Assembly (NCBI RefSeq): GCF_016623465.1
Contig: NZ_JAEDAJ010000004.1
Location: 244,906 to 308,905 of the forward strand
Direction: 5' to 3'
DNA length: 64,000 bases
Origin: Brachybacterium halotolerans
Lineage (GTDB): Bacteria; Actinomycetota; Actinomycetes; Actinomycetales; Dermabacteraceae
Shown here: one piece after another, positions 35,785 to 44,428 of the stretch
How positions within the stretch are numbered: the first letter of the stretch is position 1
How the letters are laid out: each line of letters opens with the position of its first letter
Notes under the pieces: model-generated
The model's database searches: none
Told to the model about the DNA's origin: nothing
The model's input: the letters and a program-made list of their open reading frames with translations, nothing else
Position numbers and translations under genes: made by a program

Positions 35785-36498
35785 ATGAGTCGGCCGCAGC
35801 CCATGCCCTCGGAGCACGAGACGTGGACCGCACGCGACGCGATCCTCCTGCGCACGGCCCAGATCATCTACGCCGTCGAGCACGATGAGTTCCATGTGGT
35901 CGACGGCCTGCCCGTGGAGTTCGCGGTCGCGGGAACCTACCCCGACAACAGGATCGTGCTGGCGGCGCCCTCTGCGCTGCACTCCTACCAAGCGCTCGGC
36001 GACGGCACGTACCAGCAGGACTCGAGCATGTTCTTCACGACCGGCGGGCTCGGCCTCGCGATGACCGCCGGTCACCTTGCGGGCCAGGCGATGGGCAACA
36101 GCAGGCGCCGAGCGGCCGCAGCAGAGGCCGCGACCGAGCGCTGGCGCCACATCGACGGCGGCATGGCCTACGTCAACCAGTACGGCATCTATCTGGCCAC
36201 GCCGACGGACATCCTCCCCTGGCCGTGGGACGCCATCGTGAGCGCGAAGATGGTCAACCGTCGCCAGTTCGCGATGATCGGTGACAGCTCGGACCGCGGC
36301 CGGGTGCGCTACATCTTCGAGTCCGATGCCGCCGAGCTGATGTTCGCCTTCTGGGCGATGGTGCGTCAGCCTCAGCATCCTCAGCTCGCCCAGCGGGTCT
36401 GGCTGCTTCCGGAGTTCCTCGAGAAGTACCGACGGATGTGGGGTGCGAACGCCTTCGACTTCTGGGCCGATGGAGCCGGCAGGCACCTCGAGAGCTGA
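35785..36498 (+). CDS. hypothetical protein
   Basis: The 237-residue protein has no signal peptide. Its features include a helical N-terminus, VEFAVAGTYPDNRIVLAAPSA, a short Gly/Ala segment (GGLGLAMTAGHLAGQAMG) and a long C-terminal aromatic region (AMIGDSSDRGRVRYIFESDAAELMFAFWAMV). I recognise no family. TACACT ends six bases before the ATG with no ribosome-binding site, so the message is probably leaderless. It is divergent from nrtR across 233 bases. That gap contains the candidate operators and could let NAD status influence this gene. Confidence 0.65.
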   Translation: MSRPQPMPSEHETWTARDAILLRTAQIIYAVEHDEFHVVDGLPVEFAVAGTYPDNRIVLAAPSALHSYQALGDGTYQQDSSMFFTTGGLGLAMTAGHLAGQAMGNSRRRAAAAEAATERWRHIDGGMAYVNQYGIYLATPTDILPWPWDAIVSAKMVNRRQFAMIGDSSDRGRVRYIFESDAAELMFAFWAMVRQPQHPQLAQRVWLLPEFLEKYRRMWGANAFDFWADGAGRHLES

Positions 36499-36572
36499 CC
36501 CCGCCGAGGGCCATCGGCACCACCGACGGCAATCCCCTTGCCGCCCACGCATCACCGGCGTTCGATGGGGCC

Positions 36573-36971
36573 ATGACGAGCTATGTCTCCCATACGTCCA
36601 TCGACTGCGCGAACGCGTTCGAGCTCTCGGAGTTCTGGAAGAAGATGCTCGGGTACGTCGACGATCCCGAGGACCCGAACTTCCCGGGCCACGAGGAGTG
36701 CGCGATCCACGATCCCGAGACCGGCCACACCCTGCTGTTCCTCGAGGTGCCCGAGGCGAAGTCCATCAAGAACCGCCTGCACCTGGACCTGCGTCCGCGT
36801 CGCGACCCGCAGGACCAGGAGCTGGCGCACCTGCTCGAGCTGGGCGCGACGCAGGTGGACGATCTGCGCGGCATCCACGGTCCCGGCAGCGGCTGGGTGG
36901 TGCTGGCCGATCCCGAGGGGAACGAGTTCTGCATCCTGCACTCGGACGAGGAGATCGCCGCGATGCGGTGA
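36573..36971 (+). CDS. VOC (glyoxalase/bleomycin resistance) superfamily protein
   Basis: The 132-residue protein has one VOC beta-alpha-beta-beta-beta pair: SHTSIDCANAFELSEFWKKMLGYVDDPEDP, then LLFLEVPEAKSIKNRLHLDLRP, then GWVVLADPEGNEFCILHS. The HLDL and FCIL ends place likely metal ligands at His and Cys/Glu. Such proteins include glyoxalases and ring-cleavage dioxygenases, and function cannot be told. The ATG at 36573 was chosen because the VOC motif begins right after it. The next 243 bases (36972-37214) hold no credible gene. Confidence 0.8.
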   Translation: MTSYVSHTSIDCANAFELSEFWKKMLGYVDDPEDPNFPGHEECAIHDPETGHTLLFLEVPEAKSIKNRLHLDLRPRRDPQDQELAHLLELGATQVDDLRGIHGPGSGWVVLADPEGNEFCILHSDEEIAAMR

Positions 36972-37214
36972 CCGGGCGCCGTGATCTCAGGTCCGCCGAT
37001 GGTGAGGCGCGTGCTTAGACCCCCTCATTCCGCCTGGGAGAACGGTTCCCGCTCCGAGAGCAGATGCCGTGTCGTGGATGTCGGCCGTACTCCGTCCGAC
37101 TGCGCCTCGCCCTCAGAGGGCGACCCCTCGCTCCACCCCTGATACGGGAAAGCCGCGTCCCGCGTCTTCCGCGGGTCCTCGAGCACGCTGCGTCCCAGGC
37201 CGAACGCGCCTTCA

Positions 37215-37772
37215 TCAGGCGCCGTCGCTCACCTCGGTGCAGTCGCCTGCGAACGCGACCGAGACGGACAGCTCGGTGACCCCCTTCGAGCGGAATTCGA
37301 ACGTGACCCCGTCTGCACTGCTCGACGTGGTCGCCCATCCGCCCGTTCCACCGTCGACGGCGGGGGCCTTCGGCAGCCCGTGCGCCACGAGCGCGGAGTT
37401 CAGCGCGTCGGCGATCCGCTGGTCGTCCGCGGAGTCCTTCGCCAGGTAGTCGTCGCAGATCCTGGACGGCACGCGCCAGACGCAGTTTCCATCCGCACTC
37501 TTCGGCGCCGGGTTCGAAGGATCTTCCCTCCAGGTGGGGGCGTCGAACTCGTCGTCGAGCGCCTGCTGCGCATCGTCAAGGAGTCTGGTGGCCTCGGCCA
37601 CCGCATCCTGCGGGGACCTCGAGCTCACAGACATGGGTCTTTCGTCCTGACCGCCGGCATCCGACGTCGTCGCCTCACCACGGCCCCCGGACACGACCAC
37701 TGACACGGCCGCTCCGCCGGTGAGCAGCACCGCCTTCCGCCGACCCAAGCGCTGGTTCGCAGACGCAGGCAT
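37215..37772 (-). CDS. exported DUF4853-like protein lacking a lipobox cysteine
   Basis: The 185-residue protein starts at an ATG after GAGGAGGAG. It has a signal-like N-terminus (LGRRKAVLLTGGAAVSVVVSGG) in which the expected lipobox cysteine is glycine. The mature part follows the pattern of actinobacterial LppA/DUF4853 lipoproteins, with a cysteine in DGNCVWRV, another in SRICDDY and FAGDCTEVSDG at the end. Such proteins often sit next to secreted toxin genes and may act as immunity proteins. The toxin scrap just upstream (37852-38058, opposite strand) supports that idea but proves nothing. Confidence 0.6.
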   Translation of the reverse strand: MPASANQRLGRRKAVLLTGGAAVSVVVSGGRGEATTSDAGGQDERPMSVSSRSPQDAVAEATRLLDDAQQALDDEFDAPTWREDPSNPAPKSADGNCVWRVPSRICDDYLAKDSADDQRIADALNSALVAHGLPKAPAVDGGTGGWATTSSSADGVTFEFRSKGVTELSVSVAFAGDCTEVSDGA

Positions 37773-37851
37773 GCTCTCCTCCTCGTTGGCCGTCCTGACG
37801 GCCCGTCGGGAACAGTGTCGACTGAACGTCAACAGCCCGCAAGCACGGGCC

Positions 37852-38058
37852 ATGGGGAGAAGCTCCGAACACGTGCACGTGGTCGAAGAGGTCACTGACG
37901 ACGGACACGTGATCATGCAGAACCCTTGGGGGCCAGCGGGTGGGCGCCAAGAAGATGACCCCGTCTACAAGCCCGGCGCACTCCGCCTCACCGAAGATGA
38001 ATACCGGGAGAGATGCGCGAACGTGACGATCGGCGAAGGCGCTGATCTCGGGCACTGA
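37852..38058 (+). pseudogene. 3' fragment of a papain-like (calpain/tox-PL-like) effector gene
   Basis: The 68 codons read as a C-terminal piece of a cysteine-protease-like fold: EHVHVVEEVTDDGHVIMQNPWG holds the histidine and NPWG asparagine of the papain triad, then PGALRLTEDEYRERCANVTIG. The catalytic cysteine half and the rest of the gene are missing, and the upstream bases code the neighbouring gene on the other strand. It has no good ribosome-binding site. It is best read as a truncated remnant of a secreted polymorphic toxin. Local GC is lower than the flanks. Confidence 0.5.
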
Positions 38059-38090
38059 GCTGGGATCGGAGCGGGATCACAGCGGCTCTC

Positions 38091-38528
38091 TCATTTCTGC
38101 CGACGGGGCTTCCAGGTCTCCCACCAGTGCCGGCGGTAGGCACGCTCCCGACGACGCGCGGCGACGTCCATGTACGCGGTGAACGCCGCGTCGTAGAGGG
38201 AGGACGGCAGGACGAAGTCGGCGCGCGAGACGCCCCTCTCCCGCAGCTGCGCACCGAGGATCCCCGGAACCTGCCGCATGCCGAGGCGACCGGGCACCGC
38301 ACGGCGGATCCGTGCGCCCTCGGCGGTGAGCTGCATCCCCCAGTCCGCGTCGACCGTGGCGAGGCCGGTGCCCACGAGGACGGCGGCCGCGCTCTCGATC
38401 CGCTCGCGGGTGGGGACGTCGGCCTGCAGCATGTCCCAGCCCGAGAGCAGGGACTGGGTGACGCGCCTCGGGCGCTTCTCGTCCAGCAGCGTCATCAGGG
38501 TGGCGGCGTCGTCGACATCGAAGTCCAT
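38091..38528 (-). CDS. hypothetical protein, possible winged-helix
   Basis: The 145-residue protein contains ATLMTLLDEKRPRRVTQSLLSGWDMLQADVPTRERIESAAAVLVGTGLATVDADWGMQLTAEG, a pattern that resembles a helix-turn-helix with a beta wing. The C-terminus is basic and aromatic (RRERAYRRHWWETWKPRRQK). No family is firmly recognised. The ATG at 38528 was preferred over an upstream frame that is mostly Arg/Gly. It lies 113 bases downstream of the acyl-CoA dehydrogenase gene on the same strand. Confidence 0.55.
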   Translation of the reverse strand: MDFDVDDAATLMTLLDEKRPRRVTQSLLSGWDMLQADVPTRERIESAAAVLVGTGLATVDADWGMQLTAEGARIRRAVPGRLGMRQVPGILGAQLRERGVSRADFVLPSSLYDAAFTAYMDVAARRRERAYRRHWWETWKPRRQK

Positions 38529-38641
38529 GGCGGCAGTATCCCGCGGCCCGGCGGGCCCGCACCCGCCCCCACGCGTCGGCCCACGCCCTCGCGCGTCGAC
38601 CCGCGGACCGGCCCGCCCCCTCACGCGGGCCGGTCATCACG

Positions 38642-39982
38642 TCACACGAAGGCGCTGACCCCGGTCACCTTCCGGCCGACGATGAGGGACTGCATGGTGT
38701 CGGTGCCTTCGTAGGTGTGGAGGGCCTCGATGTCGCTGCGGTGCCGCACCACGCGGTTCTCGAGCAGGATGCCGGAGCCGCCGAGGAGGTCGCGGGCGTT
38801 CGAGGCGATCTCGCGGGCGGCGCGGGTGTTGTGCACCTTGGCGAGGGACGCCTGCTCGGGGCTGATCGTCCCCGCGGTCTCGAGCTGGGCCAGGCGCACG
38901 CAGTACAGCTGCATGGAGGTGAGGGTCTGCAGCATGTCCGCGAGGCGCACCTGCACGTTCTGCGCCTTGGCGAGGGGCCTGCCGAACTGGATGCGGGTGC
39001 GCGCGTGCTCGAGGGCCGCCTCGTAGCACGCGGTGGCGTGTCCGAGGGCGCCCCAGGCGACGCCCGCTCGGGTCGCGAAGAGGACCTTCGAGGTGTCCTT
39101 GAAGGAGCGCGCACCGGGCAGGCGCGCATCCAGCCCCACGCGCACGTCGTCCAGGCGGATGTGCGCCTGGTGGATGGCGCGCAGGGCGACCTTGCCGGTG
39201 ATGACCTCGGCCTCGTATCCGGGGAGGTCCTGGGCGACGAGGAACCCGGAGACCTGGCCGTGCAGCGTCTCGTCGCTCGGGTCGTCGACGCGCGCCCAGA
39301 CCACGGAGACGTGGCCGTTCACGCCATTGCCGATCCAGCGCTTCTGGCCGCTGAGCACCCACTGGTCGCCGTCGCGCCGGGCGGCGGTCTCGAGCGAGAC
39401 GGAGTCGGAGCCGTGGTCGGGCTCGGTGAGGGCGAAGGCGCCGAACTCGCGGCCGGCGACCAGGGGCTCGACCCAGCGCTCCTTCTGCGCATCGGAGCCC
39501 AGCAGCACGATCGAGCGCAGGGCGAGACCGCCCTGGACGCCGACCATGGTGCCGAGCGACCCGTCGATCCGGGAGAGCTCCATGTTCACCAGGCCCGCCG
39601 CGAGCGGGCTGAGCGCGCGGTGCCCGGGGACGTCGAGGCCGTCGGTGAGCAGGTCGAGGTCGCCGAGCTTCGCGATCAGCTCGGTCGGGTACTCGGCGCG
39701 ATCCCATGCCTCGTTCAGGCGCTCGAGGTCCTCCGCGAGGCGGCGGGCGTCGGCCCATGCCCGCAGGTCCTCTCCGGCGACGTCCTGGAAGAGGGCGAAG
39801 TGGTCGGCCTGGATCGGCAGCAGCTCGGCCGGGGTCGCGGCGGTCGGGTCGGGGGCCGAGACGACGGGGCCGGGGCCGATGCCGGTCGCGGCGTCGCCGG
39901 CGCGCTCGGTGCGGGCGGCGCCCGCGTCGGTGCTCGGGGCCGGAAGGGTCTGGGGCTGGCCGGGGTGGTCGGTCGTGGTCAT
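38642..39982 (-). CDS. acyl-CoA dehydrogenase (glutaryl-CoA dehydrogenase-like)
   Basis: The 446-residue flavoenzyme has the family signatures FGAFALTEPDHGSDSVSLETAA (FAD/substrate loop), RAIHQAHIRLDDVRV, ARTRIQFGRPLAKAQNVQVRLADML and the catalytic-base region LHTYEGTDTMQSLIVGRKVTG. HTYEGT is the glutaryl-CoA dehydrogenase-type placement of the glutamate. The 55-residue N-terminus is disordered. It follows the thiolase gene with a TGATG junction (one-base overlap), so both are one operon for acyl-CoA breakdown. Substrate chain length is unknown. Confidence 0.9.
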   Translation of the reverse strand: MTTTDHPGQPQTLPAPSTDAGAARTERAGDAATGIGPGPVVSAPDPTAATPAELLPIQADHFALFQDVAGEDLRAWADARRLAEDLERLNEAWDRAEYPTELIAKLGDLDLLTDGLDVPGHRALSPLAAGLVNMELSRIDGSLGTMVGVQGGLALRSIVLLGSDAQKERWVEPLVAGREFGAFALTEPDHGSDSVSLETAARRDGDQWVLSGQKRWIGNGVNGHVSVVWARVDDPSDETLHGQVSGFLVAQDLPGYEAEVITGKVALRAIHQAHIRLDDVRVGLDARLPGARSFKDTSKVLFATRAGVAWGALGHATACYEAALEHARTRIQFGRPLAKAQNVQVRLADMLQTLTSMQLYCVRLAQLETAGTISPEQASLAKVHNTRAAREIASNARDLLGGSGILLENRVVRHRSDIEALHTYEGTDTMQSLIVGRKVTGVSAFV

Positions 39983-41199
39983 CAGGACATCCTCTCGAGG
40001 ATCAGGGCCATGCCCTGGCCGCCGCCGACGCACAGCGTGGCCAGGCCCAGCGCGCCGTCGCGCTCCTGCAGGCCGTGGATGAGGGTGGTGGTCATGCGGG
40101 CGCCGGTCTGGCCCCAGGGGTGGCCGAGCGCGATCGCGCCGCCGTGGACGTTGAGCTTGTCGTGGTCGATGCCGAGGTCGTCGGCCGAGGGGATGACCTG
40201 GGCGGCGAAGGCCTCGTTGAGCTCGACGAGGTCGATGTCGCCGATGCTCATCCCGGCGAGGTCGAGCGCGCGGCGGGTGGCCTCGACGGGGCCGAGGCCC
40301 ATGATCTCCGGGCTGAGACCGGAGACGCCGGTGGAGACGACCCGCGCGAGCGGGGTGAGGCCGAGCTCGCGGGCGCGCTCGTCGGACATGACGACGAGCG
40401 CCGCGGCGCCGTCGTTCAGCGGGCAGCAGTTGCCCGCCGTGATCGTCCCGCCGGGACGGAAGACGGGGTCGAGCTGGGAGACGGACTCGTAGGTGACGCC
40501 CGCGCGCGGGGAGTCGTCGGCGGAGACGACGGTGCCGTCGGGAAGGGTGACCGGCGTGATGTCGCGGTCGAAGAAGCCGGAGGCGATGGCCGCCTCGGCG
40601 CGGTTCTGCGAGCGCACGGCGTACTCGTCCTGCGCCTCGCGGGTGATGCCGCGCAGCTCGGCGACGTTCTCGGCGGTCTGGCCCATGAGGATGTACGGGT
40701 CGGGCAGGTCGCCGTCCTCCCGGGGGTCGTGCCACGGGGCGGGGATCTCGCGGCTCGCGCGCTTGTCGGTGCGCTCCCAGGCGTCGCGGAACAGCGGGTC
40801 GCGGTCGTCCTCCTCCATGAGCTTCCCGCTGCTCATGGAGATGGACTCGACGCCGGCGGAGATCACCGTGTGCGCCTCGCCCGCGCGGATCGCGTGGAAG
40901 GCGGTGCGGGTGGTCTGGATGCTCGAGGCGCAGAAGCGGGTGACGGTGGCGCCCGGCACGGTGTCCAGGCCCAGGCGGATCGCGACGGTGCGGGCGAGGT
41001 TGCCGCCCTGGTAGCCCTCGGGGATCGCGCAGCCCAGTTGCAGATCGTCGATGGTGGCGGGGTCCAGGCCGGGGGCTTGTTCGAGGGCCGCGCCGATCAT
41101 CTGCCCGGCGAGGTCGTCGGGGCGGATCGAGACGAGAGAGCCCTTGCGGGCGCGGCCGATGGGCGAGCGGGCAGCGGCGACGATGACGGCCTCGGGCAC
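39982..41199 (-). CDS. fadA: acetyl-CoA acetyltransferase (thiolase)
   Basis: The 405-residue thiolase has the nucleophile cysteine in TVTRFCASSIQTTRTAF, the GG-type NCCPLNDGAAALVVM region, LNEAFAAQVIPSADD and the C-terminal NVHGGAIALGHPWGQTGARM plus LCVGGGQGMA with the second active-site cysteine. It splits 3-ketoacyl-CoA or condenses acetyl-CoA. The GTG at 41199 was chosen because CGAAGGAGACACC precedes it. An in-frame upstream extension is low-complexity. An operator nearly identical to the one before fadB lies 98-116 bases upstream. Confidence 0.93.
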   Translation of the reverse strand: MPEAVIVAAARSPIGRARKGSLVSIRPDDLAGQMIGAALEQAPGLDPATIDDLQLGCAIPEGYQGGNLARTVAIRLGLDTVPGATVTRFCASSIQTTRTAFHAIRAGEAHTVISAGVESISMSSGKLMEEDDRDPLFRDAWERTDKRASREIPAPWHDPREDGDLPDPYILMGQTAENVAELRGITREAQDEYAVRSQNRAEAAIASGFFDRDITPVTLPDGTVVSADDSPRAGVTYESVSQLDPVFRPGGTITAGNCCPLNDGAAALVVMSDERARELGLTPLARVVSTGVSGLSPEIMGLGPVEATRRALDLAGMSIGDIDLVELNEAFAAQVIPSADDLGIDHDKLNVHGGAIALGHPWGQTGARMTTTLIHGLQERDGALGLATLCVGGGQGMALILERMS

Positions 41200-41296
41200 G
41201 GTGTCTCCTTCGACGGGTGTGGGGGCGCCGGCCCCGGGTCCGACGGAGGTGCCGCGCGCAGGCGCACCGCCGAGCGGATACCGATACCGGCCGTTC

Positions 41297-41315
41297 CTGA
41301 TACTAACGGTTTCAG
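41297..41315. promoter_or_regulatory. palindromic operator upstream of the thiolase operon
   Basis: CTGATACTAACGGTTTCAG differs from the fadB site (21919-21937) at two positions, and the flanking TTC and GTAC bases are also kept. A second, partial GATACCG repeat lies at 41278-41288. Co-regulation of both loci is the simplest reading. Confidence 0.65.
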
Positions 41316-41625
41316 GTACCTGTGCCAATCAGCGCGATCGAGGCGGGGCCGGGCGGAGCGGGACGACGCGCGGGCCGCTCATCCGGTCGACGAACTCGGC
41401 CCCGCGCCGACGGACCCCCTCCGTCGCGCGGAGCCGATCGTCCGCTCCCCACCGGGCATCAGCCCGATCCCCCGTGGGGGCACCTCGAACACTAGGTCCG
41501 ACCACCGACATCCGACCATGGGGAGAAGTCCCCATCGACGCTGGTCATGGTCGAGACGCGCCGGAACGATGTCGTGAGCGCCCTCGGGATGCCCGGCGCG
41601 GCCTCGGCAGCATCAGCGGCCGAGC
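41316..41625. other. gene-free spacer
   Basis: These 310 bases between the thiolase promoter and the ABC transporter 3' end carry no frame with normal codon use or a start site. No tRNA or clear hairpin was found. Confidence 0.4.
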
Positions 41626-41655
41626 GTCACCGATTCGCGGGTCACCGATTCGCGG
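41626..41655. repeat. tandem duplication of a 15-bp unit
   Basis: GTCACCGATTCGCGG occurs twice in perfect tandem, immediately after the stop codon of the transporter ATPase gene (41657). The repeat is not coding and could be a recent slippage duplication. Confidence 0.75.
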
Positions 41656-41656
41656 G

Positions 41657-43378
41657 TCAGCGCTCGGATGCCGGGCCGAACTCCTGGGCGAACGCGCTCC
41701 GGCGGCGCTCCTGCTCGACGGGATCGGGCACCGGCAGCGAAGCGATGAGGCGCCTCGTGTACGGGTCCTGCGGGTCCTGCAGCACGTCCGGGCCGTGCCC
41801 CTGCTCCACGAGACGACCGCGGTAGAGGACGCCGATGCGGTGGGCGAGGGAGTCGACGACGGCGAGGTCGTGGCTGATGAACAGCGCCGCGAATCCCAGG
41901 CGCTCCTGCAGGTCGCGGAACAGCTCGAGCACCGTGGCCTGCACGGACACGTCGAGCGCACTCGTCGGCTCGTCGGCGATGAGCAGCTCGGGATCCAGCA
42001 CGAGGGCGCGCGCGAGCGAGACGCGCTGTCGCTGCCCGCCCGAGAGCTCGTGCGGGTAGCGGCGGCGGTGCCCGGCTGGCAGCTCGACGGCCTCGAGCAG
42101 CTCCCCCACCTTCTGCGAGCGCGCCTGGGCGGACAGGCCGCGCTCGTGCACGGCGAGCGGCTCGGCGATGCACTCCTCGATGGTCAGGTGCGGGTTGAAG
42201 GAGGTCGCGGGGTCCTGGAAGACGAAGCCGATGCGGCGCCGCACGGGCTTGAAGGCCCGCTCGCGCAGGCCCAGCATCTCGTGGCCCAGCACCGTGAGAC
42301 TGCCGCCCGTCGCCTTCTCCAGGCCCGCGATGGTGCGGCCGATGGAGGTCTTGCCCGAGCCGGACTCCCCCACCAGGCCGAAGACCTCGCCGCGGCGGAT
42401 GGCGAGGTCCACGCCGTCGACCGCGCGGAAGGCGGGTCGTCCCAGTCGGCCGGGATACTCGATGACCAGGTTCTTCGCGGTCACCAGCGGCTCGGCGGAC
42501 TCGATCGTCTCCTGCTGCTCGCGGGACAGGGCGCTCCAAGCGCTGCGGCGCCCCAGGTGCGGGACGGCCTCGAGCAGGTTCCGCGTGTACTCCTCGCGGG
42601 GCTCGGCGAACAGCTCGCGCACGCCCGCCTGCTCGATGACGCGGCCGTGGTGCATGACGGCCACGCGGTCGGCGAGATCGGCGACGACCCCCATGTTGTG
42701 GGTGATGACGATGATCGAGGTGCCGAAGCGGTCGCGCACGTCGCGCAGCAGGTCCAGGATCTCGGCCTGCACGGTGACGTCGAGGGCGGTGGTGGGCTCG
42801 TCGGCCACGATGAGCTCCGCCTCGAGGGCGAGGGCCATCGCGATCATGATGCGCTGCTTCTGCCCGCCGGAGAACTCGTGCGGGTAGCGGTCGATGCGCT
42901 CGGCCGGGTCGGGGATGCCGACGGCCGTGAGCGCCTCGATCGCCTTCGCGCGGATCTGCTTGCGCGTGAGCTTCGGCTGGTGGGCGCGCAGCCCCTCCCC
43001 CATCTGCCACCAGATCGGGAACACCGGGTTCAGTGCGCTCGAGGGTTCCTGGAAGACCATCGAGACGTCCTCGCCGCGAAGCGCGCGCAGGCGCGCGCCG
43101 CTGAGGCCGACGACGTCGGTGCCGGAGACCAGGACGGCGCCGGACTCCTCGGCGGTCTCCGGCAGCAGGCCCAGGATGCTGCGCGCGGTCACGGACTTGC
43201 CCGAGCCCGATTCGCCGACGACGGCGAGGATCTCGCCAGGGGCGACCTCGAGGCTGACGCCGTCGACCGCGTGGACCTCCCCGGCGTCGGTCGCGAACGT
43301 GACGTCGAGGTCGCGGATCGCGAGACGCGCCGGAGCGCTCGCGGATCCGCTCGTGCGCTCGTCGATTATCTCGCTCAT
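41657..43378 (-). CDS. dipeptide/oligopeptide ABC transporter, fused double ATP-binding protein
   Basis: The 573-residue protein fuses DppD-like and DppF-like ATPases. Domain 1 has Walker A GESGSGKS (55-62), ABC signature SGGQKQRI and Walker B LIVADEPTTALD. Domain 2 has GESGSGKT and SGGQRQRV with LLIADEPTSALD. The C-terminal peptide-transporter tail of each half is intact (YTRNLLEAVPHL; YTRRLIASLPVP). It powers import through the two permeases upstream. The start overlaps the DppC gene by four bases (ATGA). Confidence 0.92.
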   Translation of the reverse strand: MSEIIDERTSGSASAPARLAIRDLDVTFATDAGEVHAVDGVSLEVAPGEILAVVGESGSGKSVTARSILGLLPETAEESGAVLVSGTDVVGLSGARLRALRGEDVSMVFQEPSSALNPVFPIWWQMGEGLRAHQPKLTRKQIRAKAIEALTAVGIPDPAERIDRYPHEFSGGQKQRIMIAMALALEAELIVADEPTTALDVTVQAEILDLLRDVRDRFGTSIIVITHNMGVVADLADRVAVMHHGRVIEQAGVRELFAEPREEYTRNLLEAVPHLGRRSAWSALSREQQETIESAEPLVTAKNLVIEYPGRLGRPAFRAVDGVDLAIRRGEVFGLVGESGSGKTSIGRTIAGLEKATGGSLTVLGHEMLGLRERAFKPVRRRIGFVFQDPATSFNPHLTIEECIAEPLAVHERGLSAQARSQKVGELLEAVELPAGHRRRYPHELSGGQRQRVSLARALVLDPELLIADEPTSALDVSVQATVLELFRDLQERLGFAALFISHDLAVVDSLAHRIGVLYRGRLVEQGHGPDVLQDPQDPYTRRLIASLPVPDPVEQERRRSAFAQEFGPASER

Positions 43379-44427
43379 GCCGTGGCCTCCGTCGAGGTGG
43401 TTCCTGCGGGGCCGCCCCGCCGCTTCCGCCGCACGCGCAGGCGCGGGTCGTTGAGGTCGTTGATGGACTCGCCCACGAGGGTCACGCCGAGCACGGCGGC
43501 GACGATCGCGAGGCCGGGGAACAGGCCCGTCCACCAGATGCCGGAGGTCGCGTCGGCCATGGCCCGGTTGAGGTCGTAGCCCCATTCGGAGGCGCTCGTC
43601 GGCTCGATGCCGAAGCCCAGGAAGCCCAGCGCGGCGAGCGTCAGGATCGCCTCGGAGCTGTTGAGGGTGAAGATCAGCGGCAGGGTGCGGGTGGAGTTGC
43701 GCAGCAGGTGCGTGCCCATGATGCGCCGGTGCCCGGTGCCGATGACCTTCGCGGCCTCGACGAAGGGCTCGGCCTTCAGCCGCACCACCTCGGCGCGGAT
43801 GACCCGGAAGTACTGGGGCACGAACACCACGGTGATCGAGACGGCTGCGGCGAGGATGCCGCCGCCCGCGCTCGACTGGCCGCCGGAGATCACGATCGAC
43901 ATGACGATCGCGAGCAGCAGGGAGGGGAAGGCGTAGATCGCGTCGGCCAGCATCACCAGGATCCGGTCGAGCCAGCCGCCCACGTATCCGGAGATCAGTC
44001 CGAGCGCGACCCCGATGAACAGGGACAGCACGACCGCGCAGGCCATCACGGCCACGGCCGTCCGCGTGCCCCAGATGACGCGCGAGAGCACGTCGTAGCC
44101 GGCGACGGTGGTGCCCAGCGGATGCGCGCCCGACGGCGGCTGCTGGGTGCCGAAGGAGGCGCCGTCGGCCGAGGTCTCGGCGAAGCCGTAGGGCGCGAGC
44201 AGCGGCGCGAACAGCGCCGTCGCCAGGAGGCCGAGCACGAGCACGAGGCCCGCGACGAGCATGCCCCGCTGCAGGCCGACGCTGCGGCGCAGATGGCTGA
44301 TGATCGGCAGGCGCAGGTACCAGCGCTCGCGGGCCGTGGCGGAGACGACGGCGGCCTCGGCGGCGAGCTCGGTGCCCTCCTGGGCGGAGGCGGACTCGCC
44401 GGGAGGCTGGGGCGGGGGGATCGTCAT
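43375..44427 (-). CDS. ABC transporter permease, DppC-like
   Basis: The 350-residue protein has the DppC layout: N-terminal tail, first helix (LVAGLVLVLGLLATALFA), the periplasmic HPLGTTVAGYDVLSRVIWGTRT motif of peptide transporters and five more helices. The EAA loop is VEAAKVIGTGHRRIMGTHLLRN. It forms the inner-membrane channel with the DppB-like protein upstream. It overlaps the ATPase gene and is one base from the DppB stop, so the three are translationally linked. Confidence 0.92.
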   Translation of the reverse strand: MTIPPPQPPGESASAQEGTELAAEAAVVSATARERWYLRLPIISHLRRSVGLQRGMLVAGLVLVLGLLATALFAPLLAPYGFAETSADGASFGTQQPPSGAHPLGTTVAGYDVLSRVIWGTRTAVAVMACAVVLSLFIGVALGLISGYVGGWLDRILVMLADAIYAFPSLLLAIVMSIVISGGQSSAGGGILAAAVSITVVFVPQYFRVIRAEVVRLKAEPFVEAAKVIGTGHRRIMGTHLLRNSTRTLPLIFTLNSSEAILTLAALGFLGFGIEPTSASEWGYDLNRAMADATSGIWWTGLFPGLAIVAAVLGVTLVGESINDLNDPRLRVRRKRRGGPAGTTSTEATA

Positions 44428-44428
44428 C

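Noticed and set aside
36972..37214. A possible small gene in the 243-base gap after the VOC gene.
   Set aside because: Reading frames here are Arg-rich with no start site or family likeness, and no terminator or palindrome stood out.
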